From NCBI GenBank assembly GCA_020060215.1, contig JAGVAP010000112.1, forward strand, positions 20,676 to 84,675: 64,000 bases of DNA, given 5' to 3'. Position 1 is the stretch's first letter. Every line of letters starts with the position of its first letter. Position numbers and translations under genes: made by a program. The notes under the pieces are model-generated. The model saw nothing but the letters and a program-made list of their open reading frames with translations. It did no database searches and had not been told where the DNA came from. Source of the DNA: Deltaproteobacteria bacterium (GTDB lineage Bacteria; Desulfobacterota; DSM-4660; Desulfatiglandales; HGW-15). Below, one piece after another: positions 50,188-58,695 of the stretch.

Positions 50188-52473
50188 ATGATGGATCTGT
50201 ATTTTGAAAAGGTTGCCAGGGAGCTCGAGATCCGGCCTCAGCAGGTGGGCGCGACGGCCCGTCTGATCGAGGAAGGATGCACCGTCCCTTTCATTGCCCG
50301 GTACAGGAAGGAAGTGACGGGCTCCCTGGATGAGGTGGCTATCACTTCCATCCGCGATCGTCTGACCCAGCTCCAGGAGCTGGAGAGGCGGAGGGAGAGC
50401 ATCCTCAAGTCCCTGGAGGAGCGAAACCTGATCACGGATGAGCTGAAGGAGAAAATCCTCGCAGCGGAGACCCTCTCCACCCTGGAGGACCTCTATCTCC
50501 CCTTCCGCCCCAAACGGCGAACCAGGGCCACGGTGGCGAGAGAGAAGGGGCTGGAGCCTCTCGCCACACTGATCTTTGCACAGCAGGGGGAGATCGATCC
50601 GGCTGCGGAGGCGCAGGCCTATGTGGATCCGGAAAAGGGGGTTCAGTCCGTGGAGGAGGCCGTTGCCGGGGCGCGCGACATCATGGCCGAGTGGGTCAAC
50701 GAGAACGACGAGGCGCGGGCGAAGATCAGGACCCTCTACAGAGAGAAGGGACTCTTTCGATCCAGGGTGATCCAGGGGAAGGAAGAAGCGGGCGCGAAAT
50801 ACCGGGACTACTTCGAATGGGAAGAAGCCGCGGCGACCGCCCCTTCCCACCGGGTGCTTGCCGCCAGGCGGGGGGAAAGGGAGGGCGTCCTGGACCTGCA
50901 GTTGGGCCCGCCCGAGGAGGATGCCCTTTCGGTGCTCAAGGCCCACTTTCTGAAGGGCGAAGGGTCGTGCACCAGGGAGGTCGAGGCGGCGGTGGAAGAC
51001 AGCTACAGGAGACTGCTCTCCTATTCCATGGAGACCGAGATCCGCTCGGAGACCAAGAAGAGGGCCGATGCCGAGGCGATCCGCGTCTTCGCCCGAAACC
51101 TGCGGGAACTCCTACTCGCGCCTCCGCTGGGACAGAAGAACGTCCTGGCCATCGATCCAGGCCTCCGCACAGGGTGCAAGGTGGCGTGCCTGGACCGTCA
51201 GGGAAAGCTGCTTCACACGGAAACCGTCTACCCCTTTGCGTCATCCGAAGAGAAGGCCGCAGAGGCGGGTGAACGGCTGAAACGCCTCAGTGCGTCCTAC
51301 AAACCGGAGGCGGTCGCAGTAGGAAATGGGACCGCGGGCAGGGAGACGGAGGCCTTTGTGAGGGGGCTGGGTCTGCCGGCGAATATCCCGGTGATCATGG
51401 TCAACGAGAGCGGGGCGTCCGTGTATTCCGCCTCGGACGTGGCGCGGGCCGAGTTCCCGGATCTCGACGTGAGCTATCGCGGCGCGGTCTCCATCGGGAG
51501 GCGGCTCATGGACCCGCTGGCCGAGCTGGTCAAGATCGATCCGAAGTCCATCGGCGTGGGGCAGTACCAGCACGACGTGGACCAGCAGACGCTCAAGGAG
51601 TCGCTGGACGACGTGGTCGTGAGCTGTGTGAACGCCGTGGGCGTGGAGGTGAACACGGCCAGCGAGCAGCTCCTGACCTACGTCTCAGGACTGGGTCCGC
51701 AGCTCGCAAAAAACCTTATCACCTTCAGAAACGAGAACGGCCCCTTTGACTCCAGGGAGCATCTCAGGAAAGTCCCCCGACTGGGGCCGAAGACCTTTGA
51801 ACAGAGTGCAGGCTTTCTGCGCATCAAGTCCGCCGAAAACCCGCTGGATGCGAGTGCGGTCCACCCGGAAAGCTACCCCATTGTCGAGGCCATGGCCGCA
51901 GACCTCGGCTGCCGGGTGGCGGATCTGCTCGAGAGCGACTCCATCCGGCGGCGTATCGATCCCGCGAAGTACATCACCCCGAAGGTCGGACTTCCCACGC
52001 TGACCGATATCCTGACCGAGCTTGCCAAACCGGGCCGCGATCCCAGGATGGAGTTCGAAACCGCGGTCTTCACAGAAGGGGTATCGACGATCGCCGACCT
52101 CAAACCGGGCATGAGGCTCCCGGGGGTGGTGACCAACGTGGCCGCCTTCGGCGCCTTCGTGGACATCGGGGTCCACCAGGACGGGCTGGTCCACGTCAGC
52201 CGGCTCGCAGACCGCTTCGTCAAGGATCCCCACGAAGTCGTCCGGGTAAACCAGAAGGTGACGGTCCAGGTGCTGGAGGTGGACCCGGTCCGCAACCGCA
52301 TCTCCCTCTCCATGAAAGAGCAGGGGGAGAGAAAGGGGAGCGGGGAGAGGCGCGAGGAGAAGCGTGCAGGCAAACCCGGCGCGAAACCGCTCGAGAAGGC
52401 GACAGGAAAGCCGCGAAGGCCGGAAAAGCCGGCGCCGTTCAACAACCCTTTCAGTAAGCTCCTGAAGAGGTAG
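50188..52473 (+). CDS. tex: Tex family RNA-binding transcription factor
   Basis: A 761-residue cytoplasmic protein of the Tex/Spt6-like family. The order is: N-terminal Tex helices (EEGCTVPFIARYRKEVTGSLDEV), a YqgF-like RNase fold (VLAIDPGLRTGCKVACLD), a helix-hairpin-helix part (NAVGVEVNTASEQLLTYVSGLGPQLAK) and a C-terminal S1 domain (GMRLPGVVTNVAAFGAFVDIG). A Lys/Pro-rich tail ends the protein. It binds nucleic acid during transcription. AAGGAGAAGGA precedes the ATG. Gap 49972-50187 contains palindromes and no gene. Confidence 0.93.
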   Translation: MMDLYFEKVARELEIRPQQVGATARLIEEGCTVPFIARYRKEVTGSLDEVAITSIRDRLTQLQELERRRESILKSLEERNLITDELKEKILAAETLSTLEDLYLPFRPKRRTRATVAREKGLEPLATLIFAQQGEIDPAAEAQAYVDPEKGVQSVEEAVAGARDIMAEWVNENDEARAKIRTLYREKGLFRSRVIQGKEEAGAKYRDYFEWEEAAATAPSHRVLAARRGEREGVLDLQLGPPEEDALSVLKAHFLKGEGSCTREVEAAVEDSYRRLLSYSMETEIRSETKKRADAEAIRVFARNLRELLLAPPLGQKNVLAIDPGLRTGCKVACLDRQGKLLHTETVYPFASSEEKAAEAGERLKRLSASYKPEAVAVGNGTAGRETEAFVRGLGLPANIPVIMVNESGASVYSASDVARAEFPDLDVSYRGAVSIGRRLMDPLAELVKIDPKSIGVGQYQHDVDQQTLKESLDDVVVSCVNAVGVEVNTASEQLLTYVSGLGPQLAKNLITFRNENGPFDSREHLRKVPRLGPKTFEQSAGFLRIKSAENPLDASAVHPESYPIVEAMAADLGCRVADLLESDSIRRRIDPAKYITPKVGLPTLTDILTELAKPGRDPRMEFETAVFTEGVSTIADLKPGMRLPGVVTNVAAFGAFVDIGVHQDGLVHVSRLADRFVKDPHEVVRVNQKVTVQVLEVDPVRNRISLSMKEQGERKGSGERREEKRAGKPGAKPLEKATGKPRRPEKPAPFNNPFSKLLKR

Positions 52474-52892
52474 GACCCCTGATCGCATTGCAGGATCAAG
52501 CTCCGGCTCCGAATCGCAAGCAGGAGCTTGCTCCTACAGGATTTGACGAGAACCGGAGTTTGCGCGCAGGAGTCCCGAGTCACATGAGATTTCTTTTCGA
52601 AGACAATCTGTTTTCTTTTTTGAAGGAGTTGACAATCCCCCCTGCTTCTCCATATGATCCGCCTCTCAGCTTACAGCAGTGTGCAACGATGTCTCTCCAC
52701 TTGAACTGAACCTGGATTGTCCGGCTCCGATACTCAGACTCCTGATTGAGTGACTCCTTCAGACAGCGCCAACTCCTGCACCAACCCATCCGAACAGACA
52801 CTGCTCCGAAATAGTCCCATCCGGCTCAACCGTGCGCACGGGATACCGGTTCAGAAGGGGTTGCGGACCTACAGGACTGAGGTGCCGACCAC
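52474..52892. other. 419-base intergenic region before the PqqD operon
   Basis: There is no convincing gene. A palindromic core AGGAGC-TT-GCTCCT lies at 52522-52535. The region turns A/T-rich around 52590-52660 and holds a good sigma-70-type promoter (52629-52658). Confidence 0.65.
52629..52658 (+). promoter_or_regulatory. Sigma-70-type promoter upstream of the PqqD/ATP-grasp operon
   Basis: A perfect TTGACA is followed after 18 bases by TATGAT (five of six). Transcripts would begin near 52665, leaving a leader of about 230 bases before the PqqD-like gene. Confidence 0.55.
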
Positions 52893-53231
52893 ATGCCTAA
52901 ACGATTGTCCCATCTGGCCTTGAGCGACGAGGGGTTTCTCTTTGACACCTCGACAGGTAATACCTTCACCCTGAACTCCAGCGCCACGTTTATTCTCAGG
53001 AGACTGATCGACGGGCACGATCAGGGAGAGGTCGCGAAGGAGCTTTGCGCGACATTCGATACAGGCCCGGAGACCGCGATGCGGGATGTGGAGCAGTTCA
53101 TACAATACCTCCTCGACCTGGAGATTCTGAATGAAAAAGAAGTCTTTGAACATAGGCATCAGCGGTCTGAATGCCACGGACAATCCGGGGCCGGGGGTCG
53201 CCGTCATCCGTTCGATCCGTCAAAGCGATGA
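52893..53231 (+). CDS. PqqD-family peptide-binding chaperone
   Basis: A 112-residue protein whose first 86 residues form a PqqD-like winged-helix domain (SDEGFLFDTSTGNTFTLNSSATFILRRLIDG and DVEQFIQYLLDLEIL). PqqD proteins bind the leader of a ribosomal peptide, and some occur with HprK-related kinases. No radical SAM enzyme is present here. The last 26 residues are out-of-frame to the next gene and look unconserved, giving a 101-base overlap with the ATP-grasp gene. GAGGTG precedes ATG 52893. It begins the six-gene operon. Confidence 0.78.
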   Translation: MPKRLSHLALSDEGFLFDTSTGNTFTLNSSATFILRRLIDGHDQGEVAKELCATFDTGPETAMRDVEQFIQYLLDLEILNEKEVFEHRHQRSECHGQSGAGGRRHPFDPSKR

Positions 53232-54198
53232 ATTCGAGGGCATCATCACGGGGCTTGCTTACAGTCCCCTGGATCCGGGGGCCTACATGCAGGGGATTTG
53301 CGACAACGTATTCCTGATGCCGTATCCTTCGCAAGGTGCGGAGAACCTGCTGGAGCGAATTCGTGATATCCATTCGATGGTTCCGTTGGATGTGATCATC
53401 CCGACCCTCGATTCGGAACTGAGCGCCTACTTGAAGATAGCCCGCGAACTTGCCTCCATGGGGATCGGTACGCTGCTGCCTGAGGAGGCGGCGTTCCATC
53501 TCCGGTCAAAGTCCCGATTCCATCTGCTGAGGGACATGGGGATCAACGTCCCCGGAGGCAAAGCCGTTTCCGACGAGTCCGCCGTATACAACCTCGAAAA
53601 GGAGTACAAGTTCCCGGTCGTGGTCAAGGGGCAGTTTTATGAGGCGTTCGTTGCGAACTCGCCTGTGGAGGCGGCCTCCCATTTCCTCAGGATCCGCTCC
53701 AAATGGGGACTCCCCGTGGTTATCCAGGAGTTCATCCGGGGAACCGAGTACGATGTGGTGGCGCTTGGGGACGGGCAAGGAGGCCTGGTCGGGGCGGTCC
53801 CCATGAAGAAGATGCAATTGACGGATCAGGGAAAGGCGTGGGGCGGTATCACCATCGCGGACGAGGGCATGAACGAGTTCGTGCGTTCCGTGATGAGCAG
53901 ACTCCGGTGGCGGGGCCCCTGCGAGTTCGAACTGATGAAGGAAAAAAATTCCGGCGAGTACTACCTGATCGAGGTGAATCCCCGTTTTCCGGCATGGTGC
54001 TACCTGGCCGCAGGCGCAGGCCAGAACCTGCCCTGGGCCGCGGTCAGGCTCGCGCTCGGTGAACGGGTCACACCCTTCACGTCCTATCAGGTGGGAACGC
54101 TCTTTCTGAGACACTCCGTGGAGCACATCTATCCTCTAGCGCAGTACCGGAGTCTGACGACGGACGGACAACTGCTCCGGGTTGGAGGGGGAGAGTAG
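53131..54198 (+). CDS. ATP-grasp family ligase
   Basis: A 355-residue ATP-grasp enzyme similar in plan to carbamoyl-phosphate-synthase-type ligases. It has an N-terminal preATP-grasp fold (NIGISGLNATDNPGPGVAVIRSIR). The ATP-binding part has KFPVVVKGQFYEA, VVIQEFIRGTEYDVVALG and the metal-binding EVNPRFPAW. Such ligases join a carboxylate and an amine via acyl-phosphate, for example adding an amino acid to a peptide or small molecule. The ATG lies inside the PqqD-like gene, behind a CTGGAG ribosome site. The substrate is unknown. Confidence 0.85.
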   Translation: MKKKSLNIGISGLNATDNPGPGVAVIRSIRQSDEFEGIITGLAYSPLDPGAYMQGICDNVFLMPYPSQGAENLLERIRDIHSMVPLDVIIPTLDSELSAYLKIARELASMGIGTLLPEEAAFHLRSKSRFHLLRDMGINVPGGKAVSDESAVYNLEKEYKFPVVVKGQFYEAFVANSPVEAASHFLRIRSKWGLPVVIQEFIRGTEYDVVALGDGQGGLVGAVPMKKMQLTDQGKAWGGITIADEGMNEFVRSVMSRLRWRGPCEFELMKEKNSGEYYLIEVNPRFPAWCYLAAGAGQNLPWAAVRLALGERVTPFTSYQVGTLFLRHSVEHIYPLAQYRSLTTDGQLLRVGGGE

Positions 54199-54276
54199 AC
54201 GGAGTGTGAGCAAGCATCGAGTTTTGGGACGAGCATCCAGATCGAACATCGAGGATCGAATCAGTGGTATCAGGAA

Positions 54277-55641
54277 ATGGAAAAGCTCAAGTATGAACGC
54301 CCGACCATTGTGCGTCATGTGTCGGGCCTGGCCAATAAAATCGGCTCCTCCCGGCGGGTCCGGGTGAAGAAAGAGATCGACGCCGTTCCCATCCGCGACC
54401 TTGTCGAACGATACGGCAGTCCCCTTTTCGTCTTCAGCGAGCGTGCTGTTCGACAGGAGTTCCGGAGCGCCCTTCGCGCATTCTCCACCAGATACCCCAG
54501 TGTTCAGTTCGCATGGTCCTACAAAACCAACTACCTGGACGCCATATGCCGCATTTTTCATCAGGAGGGGTCATGGGCCGAAGTCGTCAGTGAGTACGAA
54601 TACCGGATGGCAAAACGAAACGGGGTCCCGGGGGAAAACATCATCTTCAACGGCCCCTACAAACCGGAAGGGGGTTTGAGACAGGCCATCGAGGACGGGG
54701 CGCTGATACACATCGATCATTATGACGAGTTGTACATGATCGAGAAGATTGCCCGGGAGTCGGGACGCACGGTGGAGGCGGGGATCAGGGTGAACATGGA
54801 CACGGGCATCTACCCGTCCTGGGATCGCTTCGGGTTCAACCTCGACACCGGAGAGGCCATGAACGTCGTCCGCCGCATGGAGGCCGGCAACATCGTCCGG
54901 CTCGTCGGCGTCCATTCCCACATCGGCACCTTTGTCACCGAACCTCACGCCTACAGGAACGAAGCGTCAAAGCTGGCAGGTTTCGTCCAGTCGGTGGAAA
55001 AGGAATTCGGGGTAGAGATCGCGTACATCGATGTGGGGGGAGGATTTGCATCCAAGAACACCCTCCACTCCCAGTACTCGCCCGGAAGAGAGGCCAATCC
55101 GCCCATCGACGTCTATGCCGAGGCCGTCACCTCCGTGCTGCTGGAGGGTTTTTCAAAGGGGAGACTCCCAAGACTTGTCCTCGAAACCGGCAGGGCCCTG
55201 ATCGATGGGGCGGCCTATCTCCTGACCTCGGTAGTTGGAGCCAAGAGGATGCCCAACGGCGTGCGGACACTGGTTGTGGACGGGGGGGTAAACATCCTTC
55301 CGGGCGCGTTCTGGTACAAGCATGACCTTTTCCTCACCTGCGACAACGAGTCCATGGTCGAGGAGACCACCATCTGCGGACCGCTGTGCATGAACATCGA
55401 CGTGGTGCGTCCTTCCATTCCCCTGCCGGCCCTGGATACAGGCGAGGTCCTGGTCCTGCACCCGGTCGGGGCCTACAACGTGACCCAGTGGATGCAGTTC
55501 ATCCGGATGCGCCCGGCGGTGGTCCTGATCGGCGAAGACGGGCGCACCGAGGTGATCCGAAGACCCGAAGACCTGGACGATATCAAGCGACTGGAGCAGG
55601 TGCCCCTTCGTTTCATGCAGGCGGGCCGCCATGATCCGTAG
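54277..55641 (+). CDS. PLP-dependent decarboxylase (DapDC/ornithine-type fold III) with leader-like N-terminus
   Basis: A 454-residue fold-III PLP enzyme. PLP lysine K83 is in WSYKTN, then HSHIGTF, LETGRAL and ICGPLCMNID with the active-site Cys, and GAYN near the end. These follow diaminopimelate decarboxylase. The first 23 residues, KYERPTIVRHVSGLANKIG, carry a Y-x-x-P motif like leader peptides recognised by PqqD-type domains. Whether they are a leader or a conserved tail is open. The gene follows the ATP-grasp gene by 78 bases and overlaps the next by 11. Its amino-acid substrate is unknown; it may not make lysine. Confidence 0.82.
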   Translation: MEKLKYERPTIVRHVSGLANKIGSSRRVRVKKEIDAVPIRDLVERYGSPLFVFSERAVRQEFRSALRAFSTRYPSVQFAWSYKTNYLDAICRIFHQEGSWAEVVSEYEYRMAKRNGVPGENIIFNGPYKPEGGLRQAIEDGALIHIDHYDELYMIEKIARESGRTVEAGIRVNMDTGIYPSWDRFGFNLDTGEAMNVVRRMEAGNIVRLVGVHSHIGTFVTEPHAYRNEASKLAGFVQSVEKEFGVEIAYIDVGGGFASKNTLHSQYSPGREANPPIDVYAEAVTSVLLEGFSKGRLPRLVLETGRALIDGAAYLLTSVVGAKRMPNGVRTLVVDGGVNILPGAFWYKHDLFLTCDNESMVEETTICGPLCMNIDVVRPSIPLPALDTGEVLVLHPVGAYNVTQWMQFIRMRPAVVLIGEDGRTEVIRRPEDLDDIKRLEQVPLRFMQAGRHDP

Positions 55642-57817
55642 CATCCTGACCGGATACGGACTCGTCTTCTTCTCGCCCAATCCGTATGTCGGCGTGCTCT
55701 TCATGTCCGCGACCCTCGTCATCCCCAGCCAGGGGATGGCAGGCCTCGGATCGCTTCTCCTGTCCAACGGCTGGGCGACGGTGTTGGGTTTCCCGAGAGA
55801 GGATGTCCGCCAAGGCTACTACGCCTACAACGGTCTGCTGACCGGTCTCGCGCTTGGAATGACCTATCAGCTGAACGGCCCATTCGTCCTCATGATCCTG
55901 ATAGCCAGCCTGCTGGGTGTCCTGATTGCGGCTTCTCTCCAGGCGCTTTTCCGGCATTACCTCTTCATCCCGGTCCTCAGCACCCCTTTTGTGCTCACCA
56001 CCTGGCTCGTGCTCGCGGCGGATCAGCATTTCCATGGTCTGATCTATACCCTTGAACCGTTCGAGGCGACCTTTCTGGTCGGCGTCTTTCCGGAAATGTT
56101 CGATTTCTTTCTCCGCTCCCTGGGGGCCACCTTCTTCCAACTGACCGGCATTGCCGGGCTCCTGATCGCCGCCGGGCTCCTCCTCTATTCACGATTTGCA
56201 TTCATCCTCGGGGTAGTCGGCCTCGTTTCGGGAAGCCTCGTTTACTCGCTGCTCAAAGGTGACCCTGCGGATCTCCACAGGAACCTGATCGGGTTCAATT
56301 TCATCCTCACCGCCGTAGCCGTCGGAGGGGTATGGACCATCCCTGGTCCGGGGACCCTCATGCTGGCCGCCGCCGGTAGTGCGCTGTGCGCCATGGTCTC
56401 GGCCGCAACCACCACCCTGCTGGCTCCGCTCTCCCTCCCTGCCCTCGCATTCCCCTTTATCGCCACCACCTGCATCCTCCTCTATTCACTGAAGCAGAGG
56501 GGCGGTCCATCGCGTTTTCAGACGATCGTGGTGCCCGAAAAGACGCCGGAGTTGAACATCAAGAGGCAGCGGAGTGCAAGGACGCGCTTCCTGGATCCCC
56601 AGGTGCCCGCGTTTGTGTTGCCGGTCAGTGGGGAGTGGACCATCACCCAAGGGCCGGAAGGGGAGCATACCCACAAGCAGGTCTGGTCCCGTGCGTGGGA
56701 CTTCGAGATCCACGACGAGTCGGGCCGGCCTTGTCGGGGGCAGGGTGCGGTGGTCGAGGATTTCTACGCCTTCAACATGCCGGTTTACGCCCCTGCAGAC
56801 GGCAAGGTCATCGCGGTGGTGAACCACATCGAGGACAATCCGATCGGCCAGGTGAACACGGAAGACAACTGGGGGAATCTTATCATCGTATGGCACTACG
56901 GGAGGGTCTACACGGCCTATTGCCACCTGAGGCGTGGAACCGCGGCCGTGAGCGGAGGGGAGCTGGTGCGCCAGGGACAGCTGATCGGGAAGGTGGGCAA
57001 CAGCGGAAGATCGACCGTGCCCCACCTGCATTTTCATGTCCAGAGAAACCCGGACATCGGCGCAGCCGCCGTGGAAGCCGAACTCCTTCATTTTCTGACG
57101 CCCGCCGGAAGCGTGGATTGTTATCACACCCACGGTGTTCCGGGACAGGGCGACCGGATAAAGCCGCTCTCAGCGGACGACCGCGTCTTTCGCGCCGCGG
57201 GGTTTCCCCTCGGACGCAAGTGGACGTACGAACTATCGTGCGGGGGTAAGGCCTGGAGGGAGGAGTGGGAGACGGAGATCGACTTCTCCGGCAACCGCTT
57301 TCTTGTATGCAAGGACAACCGCTCGCGAATACGGTACACGGTCAACCGCTACGTCCTGCTCCTCCTCGATTATGAAGGTCCGCCCGACACCGGCTTGTAC
57401 TGGCTCTTCCTGGGTGTGCCACGACTCCCTATGACATCCGTGAGGGTGGAATGGAGGGATGAACTGGATGGCGGCCTCATGCTTCCCCGCATGAGGCGTC
57501 TGCTCTCGGACCTCTTCGAACCCTTCCACCCCCTGGCACGTGTGCAGACCGTATCCCGGCTCGACCGGAGCGGGTCGAACCTGGTGATTCAAACAGAACT
57601 GGCGCACAAGGGGCTTCTCGCAGGAAAGAGATTCGGGAAGGTGCGCGTTTGTTCTGAGTTCGATTCGCACGAGGGGCTTGTTTCAGTGGACGTGGAGGCC
57701 GGGGCGGAGCGTATGTTTTCGCTGAGAAGAAATGAAAACCCCCCCCCTCCATGCCCTTTCAGAAAAGGGGGAAGATCAAAGGAGTTCAATATCAACGATC
57801 TCTCGGTTCCACTTTAG
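55631..57817 (+). CDS. Urea-transporter / M23 peptidase fusion protein
   Basis: A 728-residue fusion. Residues 1-290 form ten or so membrane helices with urea-transporter landmarks (LVFFSPNPYVGVLFMSATLVIPS, YYAYNGLLTGLALG, LSTPFVLTTW). Residues 340-475 form an M23/LytM peptidase domain: candidate zinc ligands are H348 and D357, and NSGRSTVPHLHFHV gives H467. The C-terminal 250 residues are unrecognised, mostly beta. LytM domains cut peptidoglycan cross-bridges. Joining one to a urea/amide channel is unusual. The start overlaps the decarboxylase by 11 bases. Confidence 0.82.
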   Translation: MIRSILTGYGLVFFSPNPYVGVLFMSATLVIPSQGMAGLGSLLLSNGWATVLGFPREDVRQGYYAYNGLLTGLALGMTYQLNGPFVLMILIASLLGVLIAASLQALFRHYLFIPVLSTPFVLTTWLVLAADQHFHGLIYTLEPFEATFLVGVFPEMFDFFLRSLGATFFQLTGIAGLLIAAGLLLYSRFAFILGVVGLVSGSLVYSLLKGDPADLHRNLIGFNFILTAVAVGGVWTIPGPGTLMLAAAGSALCAMVSAATTTLLAPLSLPALAFPFIATTCILLYSLKQRGGPSRFQTIVVPEKTPELNIKRQRSARTRFLDPQVPAFVLPVSGEWTITQGPEGEHTHKQVWSRAWDFEIHDESGRPCRGQGAVVEDFYAFNMPVYAPADGKVIAVVNHIEDNPIGQVNTEDNWGNLIIVWHYGRVYTAYCHLRRGTAAVSGGELVRQGQLIGKVGNSGRSTVPHLHFHVQRNPDIGAAAVEAELLHFLTPAGSVDCYHTHGVPGQGDRIKPLSADDRVFRAAGFPLGRKWTYELSCGGKAWREEWETEIDFSGNRFLVCKDNRSRIRYTVNRYVLLLLDYEGPPDTGLYWLFLGVPRLPMTSVRVEWRDELDGGLMLPRMRRLLSDLFEPFHPLARVQTVSRLDRSGSNLVIQTELAHKGLLAGKRFGKVRVCSEFDSHEGLVSVDVEAGAERMFSLRRNENPPPPCPFRKGGRSKEFNINDLSVPL

Positions 57818-57853
57818 GAAAAGGGGAAGGCAAGGAAACCGTCCCGATGGTCC

Positions 57854-57868
57854 GTAGGAGCAAGCTCC
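57854..57868. repeat. Copy of the TAGGAGCAAGCTCC repeat family
   Basis: GTAGGAGCAAGCTCC shares the core of the palindromes at 42478 and 52522 but here the right arm is incomplete. It lies in the gap between the fusion gene and the first TPR gene. Confidence 0.55.
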
Positions 57869-57899
57869 GGTTGCTCCAGAAGATCGAAACAGGAGGAGG

Positions 57900-58532
57900 A
57901 TGATGAAGGTGATCCGATCGGCATTATGGCCGATCCTTTTCTGGATAGCGTTGTCGGGTAGTTCATCTCAGGGCCATGGCGCGGAAACGGACAAGATTCC
58001 CATCTATTTTGAGGAGTCCTTCGGTTACGAAGCCTCGTCCAAGTACGAGGCTGCGCTGAACAGTGTGCTGAAGATCCTCCGCGCGGATCAGAAGAATTAT
58101 CTGGCGACGCTGAGGGCGGGATGGCTCAGCTATCTGAGAGGGGATCAGGGCTCTGCCGAGAAGTACTACAAGAAGACGATCGAGCTTGCACCCGGCGCCG
58201 TGGAACCGCGGCTGGGTCTGCTCCTTCCGCTCGTTGCAGCGAAGAAGTGGTCCGATGCGGAGACGGTTGCGCATGCGGCCCTGAAGTTGGACGGAAAAAA
58301 CTATACGGCTATGAGCAAGCTGGCCTACGTCCTTTTCCAGCAGGAGAAATATGAGCGGGCCGGGGCCATGTACCGGAGTGTCCTGGAACACTACCCGAGC
58401 GACGTGGAGATGAAACTGGGCCTTGCATGGAGTCTCCAGCGTCTCGGCAGGAAGGAAGAGGCCGGACGGTTTTTCCAGGAAGTCCTGCAGGTGTATCGAG
58501 GCAACCAGAGCGCCTTGCAGGGGTTGGAGTGA
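57900..58532 (+). CDS. Exported TPR protein
   Basis: A 210-residue protein with an N-terminal signal segment (ALWPILFWIALSGSSSQG). Four or so tetratricopeptide repeats follow, for example YEAALNSVLKILRADQKNYLATLRAGWLSYLRG and YERAGAMYRSVLEHYPSDVEMKLGLAWSLQRLG. TPRs hold protein partners. AGGAGGA precedes the ATG (57900 or 57903). It is fifth in the operon and likely located in the periplasm near the M23 domain of the previous product. Confidence 0.82.
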   Translation: MMKVIRSALWPILFWIALSGSSSQGHGAETDKIPIYFEESFGYEASSKYEAALNSVLKILRADQKNYLATLRAGWLSYLRGDQGSAEKYYKKTIELAPGAVEPRLGLLLPLVAAKKWSDAETVAHAALKLDGKNYTAMSKLAYVLFQQEKYERAGAMYRSVLEHYPSDVEMKLGLAWSLQRLGRKEEAGRFFQEVLQVYRGNQSALQGLE

Positions 58533-58540
58533 ATGCAGGC

Positions 58541-58570
58541 CCCCGGATTCCGGCTTTCGCCGGGATGACG
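58541..58570. repeat. Fragment of a common intergenic palindrome
   Basis: CCGGC-TTTC-GCCGG within CCCGGATTCCGGCTTTCGCC is a well-known form of dispersed repeat. It lies between the two TPR genes. Confidence 0.55.
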
Positions 58571-58695
58571 CATGCGCAACTTCGACCCCGCAACACTTGC
58601 GGAAAATCCGGATCTTGCAGAATGGGAGGAGCGACCCGCAGCGCACGCGCTCACGCGGGGTGAGCGAACCCCATCGATCAGGGGGTGGTCAAACG

